Source: Roseateles sp.
GTDB lineage: Bacteria; Pseudomonadota; Gammaproteobacteria; Burkholderiales; Burkholderiaceae_C
Reading direction: 5' to 3'
NCBI RefSeq assembly: GCF_019237615.1
Contig: NZ_JAFAGT010000035.1
Coordinates: 1 to 53,830 of the forward strand
Length of the DNA stretch: 53,830 nt
A program made the translations under genes and the position numbers. The notes beneath the pieces were generated by a model, which saw only the letters and a program-made list of their open reading frames with translations, searched no databases and was not told where the DNA came from. The number at the start of each line of letters is the position of its first letter. The stretch's first letter is position 1. Below are positions 19,781-30,372 of this stretch, piece by piece.

Positions 19781-21661
19781 ATGTCTCACTCCCTCCTCGC
19801 GGCCCGCCGGCTCGCGTCCCTCCCATTGGCCCTGTCTGCCCTGACGCTGGCCGCGTCCGCCCAGGCCCAAGTCCAGAACAAGCTCGACACCGTCGTCACC
19901 ACCGCCACGCGCACGCCGCAGAGGCTGTCCGAGGTGCTGGCCGACCTGACCGTCATCACCCGTGCCGACATCGAGCGACAAGCCTCGGCAAGCCTCGCCG
20001 ACCTGCTGCGCAACAACGGCTGCGCCGAGATGGTCCGCAACGGTGGCCCCGCGGCCACCACGTCGCTGTACTTGCGTGGTGCCGAGACCCGCCACACGCT
20101 GGTGCTGGTGGACGGCGTGCGCATCGACTCGCAGTCCACCGGCGGCGCCAGCTGGCAGGGCATCCCGCTCGCGCAGATCGAGCGCGTGGAAGTGCTGAAG
20201 GGCCCGGCCAGCGCCATCTACGGCTCCGACGCCATCGGTGGCGTCGTGCAGATCTTCACCCGCAAGGGCGGTAGCAAGACCAGCCTGGATCTGGGCGTCG
20301 CTGCCGGCAACCTCGGCACCGCCAAGCTCGACGGCGCCATGTCCGGCAGCGCCGGCATCTTCGACTACGCCGTATCCGCAGCCATCGACCGCAGCACCGG
20401 CTTCAACGCGACCACCCCCGACAACGCATTCAGCTACGTGCCCGACCGCGACGGCTACCGCCGCCACGAAGGCAGCCTGCGCCTGGGCGCACAGATCGCC
20501 GAGGGCCACCGCGCCGAACTCGTCGCGCTGCGCAGCCATGTCAATGCGCAGTACGACGCCTCCAGGTCAAAGCCGCTGGTGGACGACCACGCGCTACAGG
20601 ACACCGACGCCGCCCGCCTGGCCTGGACCGCGCAATGGGCGCCCGCGCTGCAGACGCAGCTGAGCTACGGCGAATCGCGCGACCGCTACGAGACGACGCC
20701 ATCGCCCTACCTGACCATCACGCATATCAAGAACCTCGCGCTGACCGGCTACTACCAGTTGGGCCAGGGCCAGCAGATCAACTTCACCGGCGAGCGCGCC
20801 GAGGACAAGCTGGAGAACAGCGGCCTCGTGACGGCCGGTGTCGGCAAGCGCCACCGCAACGCGGTGGGCCTGGGCTACATCCTGAACGCTGGCGCGTTCA
20901 GCTTCCAGGCACATGGCCGCCATGACGACGACAGCCAGTTCGGCGGCGTCGACACCGGCACGCTGCTGGCCGGCTACGAGGTGGCCCCAGGCCTGCGCAT
21001 CGTCGGCTCCGTCGGCAGCGCCTTCCGCGCGCCAACGCTGTACCAGCAGGGCACCGTCTACGGCCCCGACCTCAGCAAACCCGGCGTGAAGCCGCTGGAC
21101 GCCGAGCATGGCCACAACGTCGAGTTCGGCCTGAAGTACGGCGCCGGCGACACCGAGCTGTCCGCCACCGCCTACCGCAACCGCGTCAGCAACCTCATCA
21201 TCTTCGGCGCCGCCGGCACCTGCAACAGCACCTTCGGCTGCTACCAGAACGTGTCGCTGGCCCGACTGCAAGGCTTGACCCTGGCCGGTGCCACCAAGCT
21301 CGCAATGGTGAACCTGAAGGCCTCGCTGGACCTGCAGGCCCCCAAGGACGCCGGCACCGGCCTGCTGCTGGCCCGCCGCGCCAAGCGCCTGGGCACCATC
21401 AACGCCGACACCGAGCTGGGCGACTGGGTGCTGGGCGCGGGCGTGCAGGCCTCGGGCGCGCGCTTCGACAACGCGGCCAACACGCGCATGCTGGGCGGCT
21501 ACGCGCTTCTGAACCTGAGCGCGCAGTACAGGATCAGCCGCGAGCTGAAGATGCAGTTCAACGTCGACAACGCCTTCGACCGCGACTACACGACGGCCTT
21601 CGGCTATGCCTCTGCGCCGCGCACGATGCTGGTCTCGCTGCGCTGGAGCCCGCAGCTCTAA
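19781..21661 (+). CDS. btuB: TonB-dependent vitamin B12 receptor BtuB
   Basis: Outer-membrane receptor for cobalamin, 626 aa. Signal peptide (about residues 1-29), a TonB box-like segment (DTVVTTATRTPQRLSEV), a plug domain (VLVDGVRIDSQS, VEVLKGPASAIYGSDAIGGVV) and a 22-strand-type barrel. The riboswitch immediately upstream and the btuFCD/cob genes downstream specify the substrate. It ends in LRWSPQL rather than the usual terminal Phe of outer-membrane barrels. No clear Shine-Dalgarno precedes the ATG. Confidence 0.94.
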   Translation: MSHSLLAARRLASLPLALSALTLAASAQAQVQNKLDTVVTTATRTPQRLSEVLADLTVITRADIERQASASLADLLRNNGCAEMVRNGGPAATTSLYLRGAETRHTLVLVDGVRIDSQSTGGASWQGIPLAQIERVEVLKGPASAIYGSDAIGGVVQIFTRKGGSKTSLDLGVAAGNLGTAKLDGAMSGSAGIFDYAVSAAIDRSTGFNATTPDNAFSYVPDRDGYRRHEGSLRLGAQIAEGHRAELVALRSHVNAQYDASRSKPLVDDHALQDTDAARLAWTAQWAPALQTQLSYGESRDRYETTPSPYLTITHIKNLALTGYYQLGQGQQINFTGERAEDKLENSGLVTAGVGKRHRNAVGLGYILNAGAFSFQAHGRHDDDSQFGGVDTGTLLAGYEVAPGLRIVGSVGSAFRAPTLYQQGTVYGPDLSKPGVKPLDAEHGHNVEFGLKYGAGDTELSATAYRNRVSNLIIFGAAGTCNSTFGCYQNVSLARLQGLTLAGATKLAMVNLKASLDLQAPKDAGTGLLLARRAKRLGTINADTELGDWVLGAGVQASGARFDNAANTRMLGGYALLNLSAQYRISRELKMQFNVDNAFDRDYTTAFGYASAPRTMLVSLRWSPQL

Positions 21662-21670
21662 GCTCCGGGC

Positions 21671-22231
21671 ATGACGCACGCGCACCAACTCATCGTCGGC
21701 GGTCAGCGCAGCGGCAAGTCGCGCCAGGCCGAAAGGCTGGCGCTGCGCTGGCAAGCCGCTGGCGGCCGCGTGGCCGTCATTGCGACCGCCCTGGCCGCTG
21801 ACGACGAGATGCGTGCGCGCATCGCCCATCACCGCGCCACGCGGCCGGCGGGCTTCGACACGCTCGAAGCCCCGCTGGCCCTGAGTACGGCCCTGCAACA
21901 GCTCGACGATGCCGGCACGCTGGTCGTCGTCGACTGCCTGACGCTGTGGCTCACCAACTGGCTGATGCCCGTGAGCGGCACCCGCGACGCCGACGCCTGG
22001 CAGGCCGAGCGCGACGCGCTGCTGGACCTGCTGCCACGCCTGAAGGTCAGCGTCATCTTCGTTTCCAACGAGGTCGGCTGGGGCGTGTCGCCACTGGGCC
22101 GCGAGGTGCGCGACTTCGTCGATGAACTCGGCCGGCTGAACCAGGACGTGGCTCGGTGCTGCGGCCGTCTGACACTGATGGTCGCGGGCCAGGCCTGGAC
22201 CCGGCCCGTCGAGGACTCCCCCCATGCTTGA
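21671..22231 (+). CDS. cobU: Adenosylcobinamide kinase / adenosylcobinamide-phosphate guanylyltransferase
   Basis: Phosphorylates adenosylcobinamide and then transfers GMP to give AdoCbi-GDP, the substrate of CobS. 186 aa; called CobP in some pathways. P-loop GGQRSGKS at residues 10-17, the guanylyl-accepting His region (AHHRATRPAGFDTLEAP), the DCLTLWLTNW segment and VSNEVGWGVSP. Starts 9 bp after btuB and overlaps btuF by 8 bp. Confidence 0.95.
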   Translation: MTHAHQLIVGGQRSGKSRQAERLALRWQAAGGRVAVIATALAADDEMRARIAHHRATRPAGFDTLEAPLALSTALQQLDDAGTLVVVDCLTLWLTNWLMPVSGTRDADAWQAERDALLDLLPRLKVSVIFVSNEVGWGVSPLGREVRDFVDELGRLNQDVARCCGRLTLMVAGQAWTRPVEDSPHA

Positions 22232-23078
22232 ACGACTCATCGCGCTGCTGCTGCTCGCCGTCGCGCTGCCCGCCACCGCCGTCGACATCAAGGACGACCT
22301 GGGCTACACGACCACGGTGCCCGCGCCGCCGCAGCGCATCGTCAGCCTGCTGCCCTCGCTGACCGAGACCGTGTGCGAGCTGGGCGCCTGCGCCAGGCTG
22401 GTCGGCGTGGACCGCTACTCCAACTTCCCCGCGCAGGTGAACGCACTGCCCAAGCTCGGCGGCATGGATGACACCAACGTCGAGCTGATCGCCGCGCTGA
22501 AGCCCGATGTCGTGTTCGTCGCCGTGTCCTCGCGCGTCGCGGAGCGGCTGCGCGCGCTGGGCATGAAGGTCATCGCGCTGGAGCCGCGCAGCTACCGGGA
22601 TGTGCAGCGCGTGCTGGGCACCATCGGCACCGTGCTGGGCGTGCCGGACGCGCAGCGCGTCTGGCGCTACATCGAGGCCGGCGTCAACGCGGCCGCCGCC
22701 AGCGTGCCGGCCAAGGCCCGCGGCCTGCGTGTCTACTACGAGGTGGCGCCCGGCATCTACGCGGCCGGCACCGTCTCCTTCATGGGCGAGACGCTGACGC
22801 GACTGGGCGCGGGCAACATCATCCCTCCCGAGCTCGGGCCCTTCCCCAAGATCAACCCCGAGTACGTCGTGAAGGCCAATCCCGCCCTCATCATGGTCGG
22901 CGCGCGCGGCGCGCAAGGACTGACCGAACGGCCGGGCTGGGCCCAGATTGACGCCGTCAGGCGCGGCCGCATCTGCGTCTTCAAGCCCGAGGAGGGTGAC
23001 ATCCTCGCCCGCCCGGGCCCACGCATGGCCGAGGCTGCGCAGATCATGGCGCGCTGCCTCAGAGAGAAGGTGCAGTGA
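22224..23078 (+). CDS. btuF: Periplasmic cobalamin-binding protein BtuF
   Basis: Substrate-binding protein of the B12 ABC importer, class III (helical backbone), 284 aa. Signal peptide (LIALLLLAVALPATA), then PQRIVSLLPSLTETVCELGA, the VGVDRYSNFP ligand-binding region and PDVVFVAVSS. The C-terminal half has the expected INPEYVVKANPALIMVG. It overlaps cobU upstream and btuC downstream (GTGA, 4 bp), consistent with a single importer unit. Confidence 0.93.
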   Translation: MLERLIALLLLAVALPATAVDIKDDLGYTTTVPAPPQRIVSLLPSLTETVCELGACARLVGVDRYSNFPAQVNALPKLGGMDDTNVELIAALKPDVVFVAVSSRVAERLRALGMKVIALEPRSYRDVQRVLGTIGTVLGVPDAQRVWRYIEAGVNAAAASVPAKARGLRVYYEVAPGIYAAGTVSFMGETLTRLGAGNIIPPELGPFPKINPEYVVKANPALIMVGARGAQGLTERPGWAQIDAVRRGRICVFKPEEGDILARPGPRMAEAAQIMARCLREKVQ

Positions 23079-24051
23079 ACTTCCGCCCCGGCGTCCTGCT
23101 CGCGCTGCTGCTCGCCGTCGGCGCCCTCGCCGTCGCGGCCGGCGTGCTGACCGGCAGCACCGGCCTGGCCAGCCTGCGGGACGACGGCATGGCGTTGATC
23201 CTGTGGGAGATCCGCCTGCCGCGCTCGCTGGGCGCCTGGTGCGCAGGCGCGCTGCTGGGTATGGCCGGCGCGATCTCGCAAGGCCTGTTCCGCAACCCGC
23301 TGGCCGACCCCTACCTGCTCGGCAGCGCGTCCGGCGCGCAACTGGCCGTGGCCATCGCGCTGGCGCTGACCGGCGTGTCGGCACAGCACTCGTCGCTGCT
23401 CGCCAGCCTCGGCCTGACCGGCATCGCCTTCGTCGGCACGCTGGCCGGCGTGGGGTTGACCCTGGTGCTGGCGCGCGGCGTGGAGCAGACGCTGAGGCTG
23501 CTGCTGGCCGGCGTTGTCGTCGGTGTCGTGCTGAACGCGCTGACCAACCTCGCCACGCTGTGGGCGCCGGACATACTCCGCGCGATGCAGGCCTTCCTGC
23601 TCGGCAATACCGGCCTGCTGGGCTGGAACAGCGTCGCCGTGATGGCCGCCTGCGGCGTGATGGCCCTCGTCGTAGGCCTGCTCGCCAGCCCGGCGCTGGA
23701 CGCGCTGACGCTGGGCGAATTCACTGCAGCGTCGCTGGGCGTGCAACTGCCGGCCGTGCGGCTGCTGCTGATCTTCGCGTTCGCGCTGTCCACGGGTGCT
23801 GCAGTCGCGCAAACCGGCATCGTCGCCTTCGTCGGCCTGGTATCGCCCCACCTCGTGCGCACGCTGTGCCCGACGCTGCACGGCTGGCTGATCCTGCTGT
23901 CCGCCGCGGCAGGCGGCGCGCTGCTGCTGGCCGCCGACGTCATCGCCCGCACCGTCATCCGGCCACAGGAGTTGCCCGTCGGCCTGGTCACGGCGCTGGT
24001 CGGCGGCATCTACCTGCTGATACTGATGCACCGCCGCGGAGCGCCAGGGAA

Positions 24052-24055
<4 letters not shown>
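23075..24055 (+). CDS. btuC: Cobalamin ABC transporter permease BtuC
   Basis: FecCD-family inner-membrane permease, 326 aa, with about 9-10 hydrophobic segments. Family signatures: IRLPRSLGAWCAGALLGMAGAISQGLFRNPLADPYLLG at residues 45-84 (described by its LADP core), and the late FVGLVSPHLVRTL loop that contacts the ATPase. GTG start overlapping the btuF stop; the stop overlaps the btuD start (ATGA). Confidence 0.94.
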
Positions 24056-24812
<757 letters not shown>

Positions 24813-24816
<4 letters not shown>

Positions 24817-26102
24817 GTTCCTGCCCGGCCCTCTTCATCAGCGCGCCATCGTCCGGTTCCGGCAAGACCAGCGTGACGGCCGCCATCGCGCGCAGCCGCG
24901 CGCGTCGCGGCGAGCGGGTGCGCGTGTTCAAGACCGGGCCGGACTTCCTCGACCCCGGCATCCTCGAACGCGCCAGCGGCCACCCGGTCTACCAGCTCGA
25001 CCTGTTCATGGGCGGCCTCGCACACTGCCGGGCGCTGCTGGCGGCCGCAGCACGCGAGGCCGATCTCATCCTCGTAGAAGGCGTCATGGGCCTGTTCGAT
25101 GGCGCCCCCAGCAGCGCCGACCTCGCCGCCGCCTTCGGCCTGCCGGTGCTCTGCGTCATCGACGCGTCGGCCATGGCCCAGACCTTCGCCGCGCTGGCCA
25201 CCGGCCTGCAGCGCTTCCGGCCCGGCCTGCAGCACTGCGGCGTCGTCGCCAACCGCGTCGGCAGTGCGGCGCACAGCCGCATGTTGGGCGAAGGCCTGCC
25301 AGACGACCTGCCGCTGGTTGCGGCACTGCCGCGCGACGCCGCGCTGCGCTTGCCCGAGCGCCACCTGGGCCTCGTACAGGCACTGGAACAGCCCGCGCTG
25401 GACGCACAGCTCGACGCCTGGGCCGATGCGTGGGAAGCCGCGCTGCGGCCGGGCTTCGCGTTGCAGTTTCAGCACATCGACGACGTGGCCGAGGCTGCTA
25501 TGCCACCGCTGCTGCAGGGCCGTCGCATCGCCGTTGCGCGCGATGCCGCGTTCGGCTTTCTCTACCCGGCCAACGTCGACCTGCTGCGTGCACTCGGCGC
25601 CGAGCTGGCCTTCTTCTCGCCGCTGCACCACGAGCCGCTGCCCGCCTGCGACGCGTTGTGGCTGCCCGGCGGCTACCCCGAGCTGCATGCCGAGGCGCTG
25701 TCCGCGCATCCGACCTGGGCCGCGTCGCTCGCTACACATGTCGCTGCGGGCCGGCCGCTGCTGGCCGAATGCGGCGGCATGCTGGCACTGCTGGACGCGC
25801 TGACCGACGGCGAAGGTCGCCGGCACGCGATGGCCGGCCTGATGCCCGGCGAAGCCCGCGTACAGCCGCGCCTGGCCGCACTGGGCCTGCAGGCCATCGC
25901 CTGGCCGGAAGGCGCGCTGCGTGGCCACAGCTTCCACTACTCGACGCTGGACACGCCGCTCGAGCCAATCGCGCAAGCCAGCAACCCCAACGGCGGCCAC
26001 ACCGCCGAGTCGCTGTACCAACGGGGCTCGCTGCGCGCGAGCTTCGTGCACCACTACTTCCCGTCGAACCCCGAGGCTGTTGCAGCCTTCTTCGCAGGCT
26101 GA
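24813..26102 (+). CDS. cobB: Cobyrinate a,c-diamide synthase
   Basis: ATP-dependent amidase that converts cobyrinate (or hydrogenobyrinate) to the a,c-diamide using glutamine. 429 aa. N-terminal dethiobiotin-synthetase-like domain with P-loop SAPSSGSGKTS; C-terminal class I glutamine amidotransferase domain with WLPGGYPELHAE, the catalytic Cys in LLAECGGML, and the triad His late in HHYFPSN. CbiA and CobB cannot be told apart from sequence alone. Its substrate comes from ring synthesis genes not present here. Confidence 0.93.
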
Positions 26103-26108
26103 ACGCCG

Positions 26109-26678
26109 ATGGACATCGAACAACCACCCGTCAACCGCGAACGCGTCATTCCCACCGGCGAGCGCCGCGGCCTGGTGCTGGTGCACACCGGCGACGGCAA
26201 GGGCAAGAGCACCGCCGCCTTCGGCCTCGCGCTGCGCGCGCACGGCCGCGGCAAGCCGGTGCTGATCTACCAGTTCATGAAAGTGCCCAGCGCCCGCTTT
26301 GGCGAGCATCGCGTCTTCGAGCAGCTCGGCGTGCCCATCATCGGCCTGGGCGACGGCTTCTCGTGGAAGAGCAAGGACCTGGAGCATTCCGCCGACCTGG
26401 CCCGCGAAGGCTGGGCGCGTGCCGAGAGCAGCATCCGTGGCGGTGAGCATTTCCTCGTCGTGCTGGACGAGATCATGTACCCGCTGCGCTATGGCTGGGT
26501 GCCGCTGGATGCGGTTCTGGCATGCCTGCGCGAGCGACCCGCCCACGTGCACGTCGTGCTGACCGGCCGCGGTGCGCCCGCCGAGCTGATCGCGCTTGCC
26601 GACACGGTAACCGAGATGACGATGGTCAAGCACCACTACAAGGCAGGGGTGCCGGCGCAGCGCGGCATCGAGGACTGA
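26109..26678 (+). CDS. cobO: Cob(I)yrinic acid a,c-diamide adenosyltransferase (CobA/CobO/BtuR type)
   Basis: Adds the upper 5'-deoxyadenosyl ligand to reduced corrinoids; 189 aa. The P-loop GDGKGKST (about residues 29-36), [21 protein letters not shown], the Walker B-like [14 protein letters not shown] and VLTGRGAP all match the family. The N-terminal arm seen in Salmonella CobA is present in part. The reaction needs cob(I)alamin-level reduction; the next gene, overlapping by 1 bp, encodes a Cys-rich protein that might take part. Confidence 0.95.
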   Translation: MDIEQPPVNRERVIPTGERRGLVLVHTGDGKGKSTAAFGLALRAHGRGKPVLIYQFMKVPSARFGEHRVFEQLGVPIIGLGDGFSWKSKDLEHSADLAREGWARAESSIRGGEHFLVVLDEIMYPLRYGWVPLDAVLACLRERPAHVHVVLTGRGAPAELIALADTVTEMTMVKHHYKAGVPAQRGIED

Positions 26679-27013
26679 TGAGCGTCCTCATCATCTGCAC
26701 GACCTGCGCCGACGGCCAGGGCCAGGCGTTGCTGGAAGCCGTCGAGAACGAGGCGCTTGCGCGCGACATCGCTCAAGCTATCCGCGGCCAAGCCTGCATG
26801 GCGGCCTGCAGTCAGGGCTGCACGGCAGCGCTGCAGGGCGCGGGCAAGCACAGCTACCTGTTCGGGCGGCTGGCGCCGGACGCGGCCGGCGTCGACGCGC
26901 TGCTGGCCGTGGCTGCCGAGCATGCCGAACCCGGCGACGGTCAGCTGGCCTGGGCGCGCCGGCCGGAGCGGCTGAAAGGCGGCCTGATCGCGCGCCTGCC
27001 GCCGCTGGGCTGA
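26678..27013 (+). CDS. DUF1636-like Cys-rich protein of the B12 operon
   Basis: 111 aa starting at the ATG that overlaps the cobO stop (TGATG). Five Cys at residues 7, 10, 40, 44 and 48 give the pattern C-x2-C ... C-x3-C-x3-C (ICTTC ... GQACMAACSQGC). This looks like DUF1636, a family often found near cobalamin genes but without an established role. The pattern and size recall thioredoxin-fold [2Fe-2S] ferredoxins; that is inference. Possible jobs are electron delivery for corrinoid reduction, or cobalt handling. No signal peptide, so cytosolic. Confidence 0.8.
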   Translation: MSVLIICTTCADGQGQALLEAVENEALARDIAQAIRGQACMAACSQGCTAALQGAGKHSYLFGRLAPDAAGVDALLAVAAEHAEPGDGQLAWARRPERLKGGLIARLPPLG

Positions 27014-27017
27014 CGCG

Positions 27018-27938
27018 ATGGCGCTGCTGCTGGCGATCGCGATCGGCGTGGCCCTGCTGGTGGATCGCGCGCTGGGCGAACCACCCACCTGGGCGCATCC
27101 GGTCGTGGGCATGGGCCGCTACCTGGGCCTGTTCAGACTGACCCACCTGCCGCCGGCGCTGGCCTTCATCGCCGGCGCGCTGGTCTGGCTGCTGGGCGCG
27201 GCACTGGTCGCCTTCATCGCGCTGTGGCTGGAAGGTTGGGTGCTGATCGCGCTGCAGCCCTGGGTGTCGCCGCTGCGCCTTGTCGGCGCCGCAGCTCTGA
27301 TCGGGTTGCTGCTGAAGCCGCTGCTGGCTTGGGCGTTGCTGGCGGACGAGGCGCAGGCCGTAGAGACGGCGCTGGCCGAATCGCTGGACGCCGGCCGCGT
27401 GCGGCTGTCGCGCCTGGTCAGCCGCGACACATCCCGGCTGACCGACACCGAAGTGCGCGAGGCTGCCATCGAGACGCTGGCCGAGAACCTCAACGACTCC
27501 GTCATCGCCCCGCTGTTCTGGTTCGCCATCGCGGGCCTGCCGGGCGCGGCGATCTATCGCTTCGCGAACACGGCCGACGCAATGTGGGGCTACCGTGACG
27601 AGCGCGAGTGGTGCGGCAAGTGGGCGGCGCGCGCGGACGACCTGCTGTCCTGGCTGCCGGCGCGGCTGACGGCGATGTTGCTGCTGCCGCCATCGTGGCA
27701 CCGGCTGCCGCGCGAAGCGCGCCGCACGCCCTCGCCGAACAGTGGCTGGCCCATGGCCGCGATGGCGCTGCGGCTGGACCGGCGGCTGTCCAAGCCCGGC
27801 GTCTACACGCTGCATGCGCAAGGCCGGACCGTGCAGGCGGGCGACCTGCAGGCCGCGCGCGGCGCCGCGCTGCGGGCCGTGATCGCCGGCGCGACACTGT
27901 TGGCCGGGCTCGCCTGGGGCCTCAGGAGCGGACTGTGA
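27018..27938 (+). CDS. cobD: Adenosylcobinamide-phosphate synthase (CobD/CbiB)
   Basis: Membrane enzyme that attaches (R)-1-amino-2-propanol phosphate to adenosylcobyrate. 306 aa. N-terminal LLLAIAIGVALLVDRALGEPP with HPVVGMGRYL, hydrophobic segments at about 43-75 and 80-110, then the conserved ETLAENLNDSVIAPLFWFAIAGLPGA and YRFANTADAMWGY (split motifs), and a final TM segment. Starts 4 bp after the DUF1636-like gene. Its substrate side-chain is made by the next gene. Confidence 0.94.
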   Translation: MALLLAIAIGVALLVDRALGEPPTWAHPVVGMGRYLGLFRLTHLPPALAFIAGALVWLLGAALVAFIALWLEGWVLIALQPWVSPLRLVGAAALIGLLLKPLLAWALLADEAQAVETALAESLDAGRVRLSRLVSRDTSRLTDTEVREAAIETLAENLNDSVIAPLFWFAIAGLPGAAIYRFANTADAMWGYRDEREWCGKWAARADDLLSWLPARLTAMLLLPPSWHRLPREARRTPSPNSGWPMAAMALRLDRRLSKPGVYTLHAQGRTVQAGDLQAARGAALRAVIAGATLLAGLAWGLRSGL

Positions 27939-28933
27939 TGCACCTCCCAATACCGGACCATGGCGGCCCCGACGGCGGCCCTGAAGCAGCGCACGATTTC
28001 TCCACCAACGCCAGCCCGCTGGGTCCGCCGCCCGCGTTGATGAGCGCCGTGCAGCGGGCCGACCGCCAGGCCTATCCCGACCCGGCCTATGGCGCGCTGC
28101 GCCGCCGGCTCGGCGTCGCACACGAGATGGACCCCGAGCTGATCCTGCCCACAGCCGGCGGCGCCGAAGGCATACGCCGCCTGACGTTGGCCGCACTGCT
28201 CATGGGCCGCCGCGAGGTCTGGGTGCCGCAGCCGGGCTTCGGCGACTACGCCGCAGCGGCGCAGGCACTGGGCCTGGCCGTGCGGCCCTATGCCGACATC
28301 GCCCGCATCCGTCCCGCCGCGCCGGCGCTGGTGTGGATCTGCGAGCCCTGCAACCCCACGGGTACCAGCCTGAGCGCCTGGCCCGGGCTGGGCGATGAAC
28401 ACTTGCTGGCCGTGGACCGCGCCTACGAGCCGCTGCGCTTGACAGGCAATGCGCCAGCCCTGCCGCCGGGCGCTTGGCAACTGGTCTGCCCCAACAAGGC
28501 GCTGGGCCTGGCGGGCGTGCGCGCCGGCTATCTCATCGCGCCGGCGCGGGACGCGGCCTGGTTCAACGCGCAGGCGCTGGCGCCCAGCTGGGTGCTGTCG
28601 GCCGAGGGTGTGGCGATGCTGACGCATTGGCATGACGCAGCCACCGCCGACTGGCTGGCCGATGCCCGCGCGCAGCTGCGCGAATGGACCGCCGCCCAGC
28701 GCCGCATGCTGGAGGCGCTGGACTGGACGGACCAGCGCCCCAGCTGCACCCCCTTCTGGCTGGCCCGACCGCCACGGCCCGACATCGCGCTGAGACTGCG
28801 CGAGCGCGGCATCCGCGTGCGCGATGCGGCCTCCTTCGGCCTGCCCGGCTGGGTGCGCGTCTCGGCCCAGCCGCGGCGCAGTCAGGATGCGCTGCAGCAG
28901 GCGCTGCTTGAAATCGAAAGCGAGGATTCGTGA
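27938..28933 (+). CDS. cobC: Threonine-phosphate decarboxylase CobC (PLP enzyme)
   Basis: Fold-type I PLP enzyme, 331 aa, that makes (R)-1-aminopropan-2-yl phosphate from L-threonine phosphate for CobD. HDFSTNASPLGPPP at the N-terminus, ICEPCNPTGT, and the PLP-lysine region VCPNKALGLAGVRAGYL are visible. The protein is related to HisC, but position between cobD and cobQ decides the role. ATG overlaps the cobD stop by 1 bp (TGATG), GTG of cobQ overlaps the stop by 4 bp. Confidence 0.92.
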   Translation: MHLPIPDHGGPDGGPEAAHDFSTNASPLGPPPALMSAVQRADRQAYPDPAYGALRRRLGVAHEMDPELILPTAGGAEGIRRLTLAALLMGRREVWVPQPGFGDYAAAAQALGLAVRPYADIARIRPAAPALVWICEPCNPTGTSLSAWPGLGDEHLLAVDRAYEPLRLTGNAPALPPGAWQLVCPNKALGLAGVRAGYLIAPARDAAWFNAQALAPSWVLSAEGVAMLTHWHDAATADWLADARAQLREWTAAQRRMLEALDWTDQRPSCTPFWLARPPRPDIALRLRERGIRVRDAASFGLPGWVRVSAQPRRSQDALQQALLEIESEDS

Positions 28934-30372
28934 GCCGGACAAAAGCAGTGATGGTGCTGGGCACGACCAGCGGCGCGGGCAAGAGCTGGCTGGCCACGGC
29001 GCTATGCCGCTGGTATGCGCGCCAGGGGCTGAAGGTGGTGCCGTTCAAGGCGCAGAACATGAGCAACAACGCGCGCGTCGTGCCGGGCCTGGGCGGCCGC
29101 ATGGGCGAGATCGGCAGCGCCCAGTACTTCCAGGCGCTGGCCGCGCGCCGCATGCCCGAGGTCCGCATGAACCCGGTGCTACTCAAGCCCGAGGCCGACA
29201 CGCTGAGCCAGGTCGTCGTGCTGGGCGAGGCGGACGCCGCGCTGTCGCGAATGCCCTGGCGCGAGCGCAGCGCGCTGCTGGAGCCACTGGCGGAAAGCGC
29301 GCTGCATGAGCTGATGGCAGAGAACGACATCGTCGTCATCGAGGGCGCGGGCTCGCCCGCCGAGATCAACCTGGCGCCCAGTGACTACGTGAACCTGGGC
29401 ACCGCCCGCGCGTCCCGGGCCGCCTGCCTGCTGGTCACCGACATCGACCGCGGCGGCGCCTTTGCCCACCTGTACGGCACGCACCAGCTGATGCCGGCGG
29501 ACGTACGCGCGCAAGTGAAGGGCTTCGTGCTGAACCGCTTCCGCGGCGACGAGGCACTGCTGTCGCCCGGCCCCGAGCAACTGCAGGCGCTGACGGGCGT
29601 GCCGACGGTCGCGACGCTGCCCATGTGGCGCGGCCACGGGCTGCCGGATGAGGACGGCGTGTTCGACGACGCGACCACCGGCACCGGCCTGCGCATCGCC
29701 GTCGTCGCCTACCCACGCATCTCCAACCTCGACGAGTTCCAGCCGCTGCGCCAGCTGCCGGGCGTGCGCCTGTCCTGGGCACGCCGGCCGCAGGACCTGG
29801 CCGGTGCGGACTGGATCATCCTGCCCGGCTCCAAGGCCACGGCGGCCGACCTGGCCTGGCTGCGCGCGCAGAAGCTGGACGCCGCGATCAACGCCCATGC
29901 CGGCCCCATCCTTGGCATCTGCGGCGGCCTGCAGATGCTGGGAGAGGCGCTGATCGACACCGAGGGCGTGGACGGCAATGCGCCGGGTCTGGGCCTGCTG
30001 CCGCTGGTGACGGTGTTCGCGCGGGAGAAGCTGCTGCTGGACGCCGCCGTCCGCTTCGAAGCCCTCGACGGCCCCTGGGGCCCGCTGTCCGATGTGAGAG
30101 CCCACGGCTACGAGATCCGCCATGGCCGCACGCGGGCCCACCCCGCCTTCGAAGCCCCTCGCATCGCACTGCGCAATGCCGGCGGCGAGGCCATAGGCTG
30201 GCAGGCGGGACGGGTGCTGGGCGTCTACGCCCATGGCCTGTTCGAGCACCCTGCCGTGCTGCAGGCGCTGTTCGGAGCGCAGCAGCGGCCGCTGGACGCG
30301 GTCTTCGACGGCCTGGCCGACTTCATCGACCTCCATTTCAAACCCGGCGCACTGGCCGGCCTCCTCTCATGA
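28930..30372 (+). CDS. cobQ: Cobyric acid synthase CobQ
   Basis: Amidates four peripheral carboxylates of adenosylcobyrinic acid a,c-diamide; 480 aa. N-terminal P-loop-like GTTSGAGKS (about residues 11-19), [38 protein letters not shown], and the C-terminal amidotransferase domain with the catalytic Cys in [12 protein letters not shown] and the His in [12 protein letters not shown] start inside the cobC end. Overlaps cobT by 4 bp. Confidence 0.95.
   Translation: MSRTKAVMVLGTTSGAGKSWLATALCRWYARQGLKVVPFKAQNMSNNARVVPGLGGRMGEIGSAQYFQALAARRMPEVRMNPVLLKPEADTLSQVVVLGEADAALSRMPWRERSALLEPLAESALHELMAENDIVVIEGAGSPAEINLAPSDYVNLGTARASRAACLLVTDIDRGGAFAHLYGTHQLMPADVRAQVKGFVLNRFRGDEALLSPGPEQLQALTGVPTVATLPMWRGHGLPDEDGVFDDATTGTGLRIAVVAYPRISNLDEFQPLRQLPGVRLSWARRPQDLAGADWIILPGSKATAADLAWLRAQKLDAAINAHAGPILGICGGLQMLGEALIDTEGVDGNAPGLGLLPLVTVFAREKLLLDAAVRFEALDGPWGPLSDVRAHGYEIRHGRTRAHPAFEAPRIALRNAGGEAIGWQAGRVLGVYAHGLFEHPAVLQALFGAQQRPLDAVFDGLADFIDLHFKPGALAGLLS

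Noticed and set aside
27938-28933. Second hisC copy
   Set aside because: HisC-like fold, but position between cobD and cobQ with overlaps on both sides indicates threonine-phosphate decarboxylase.
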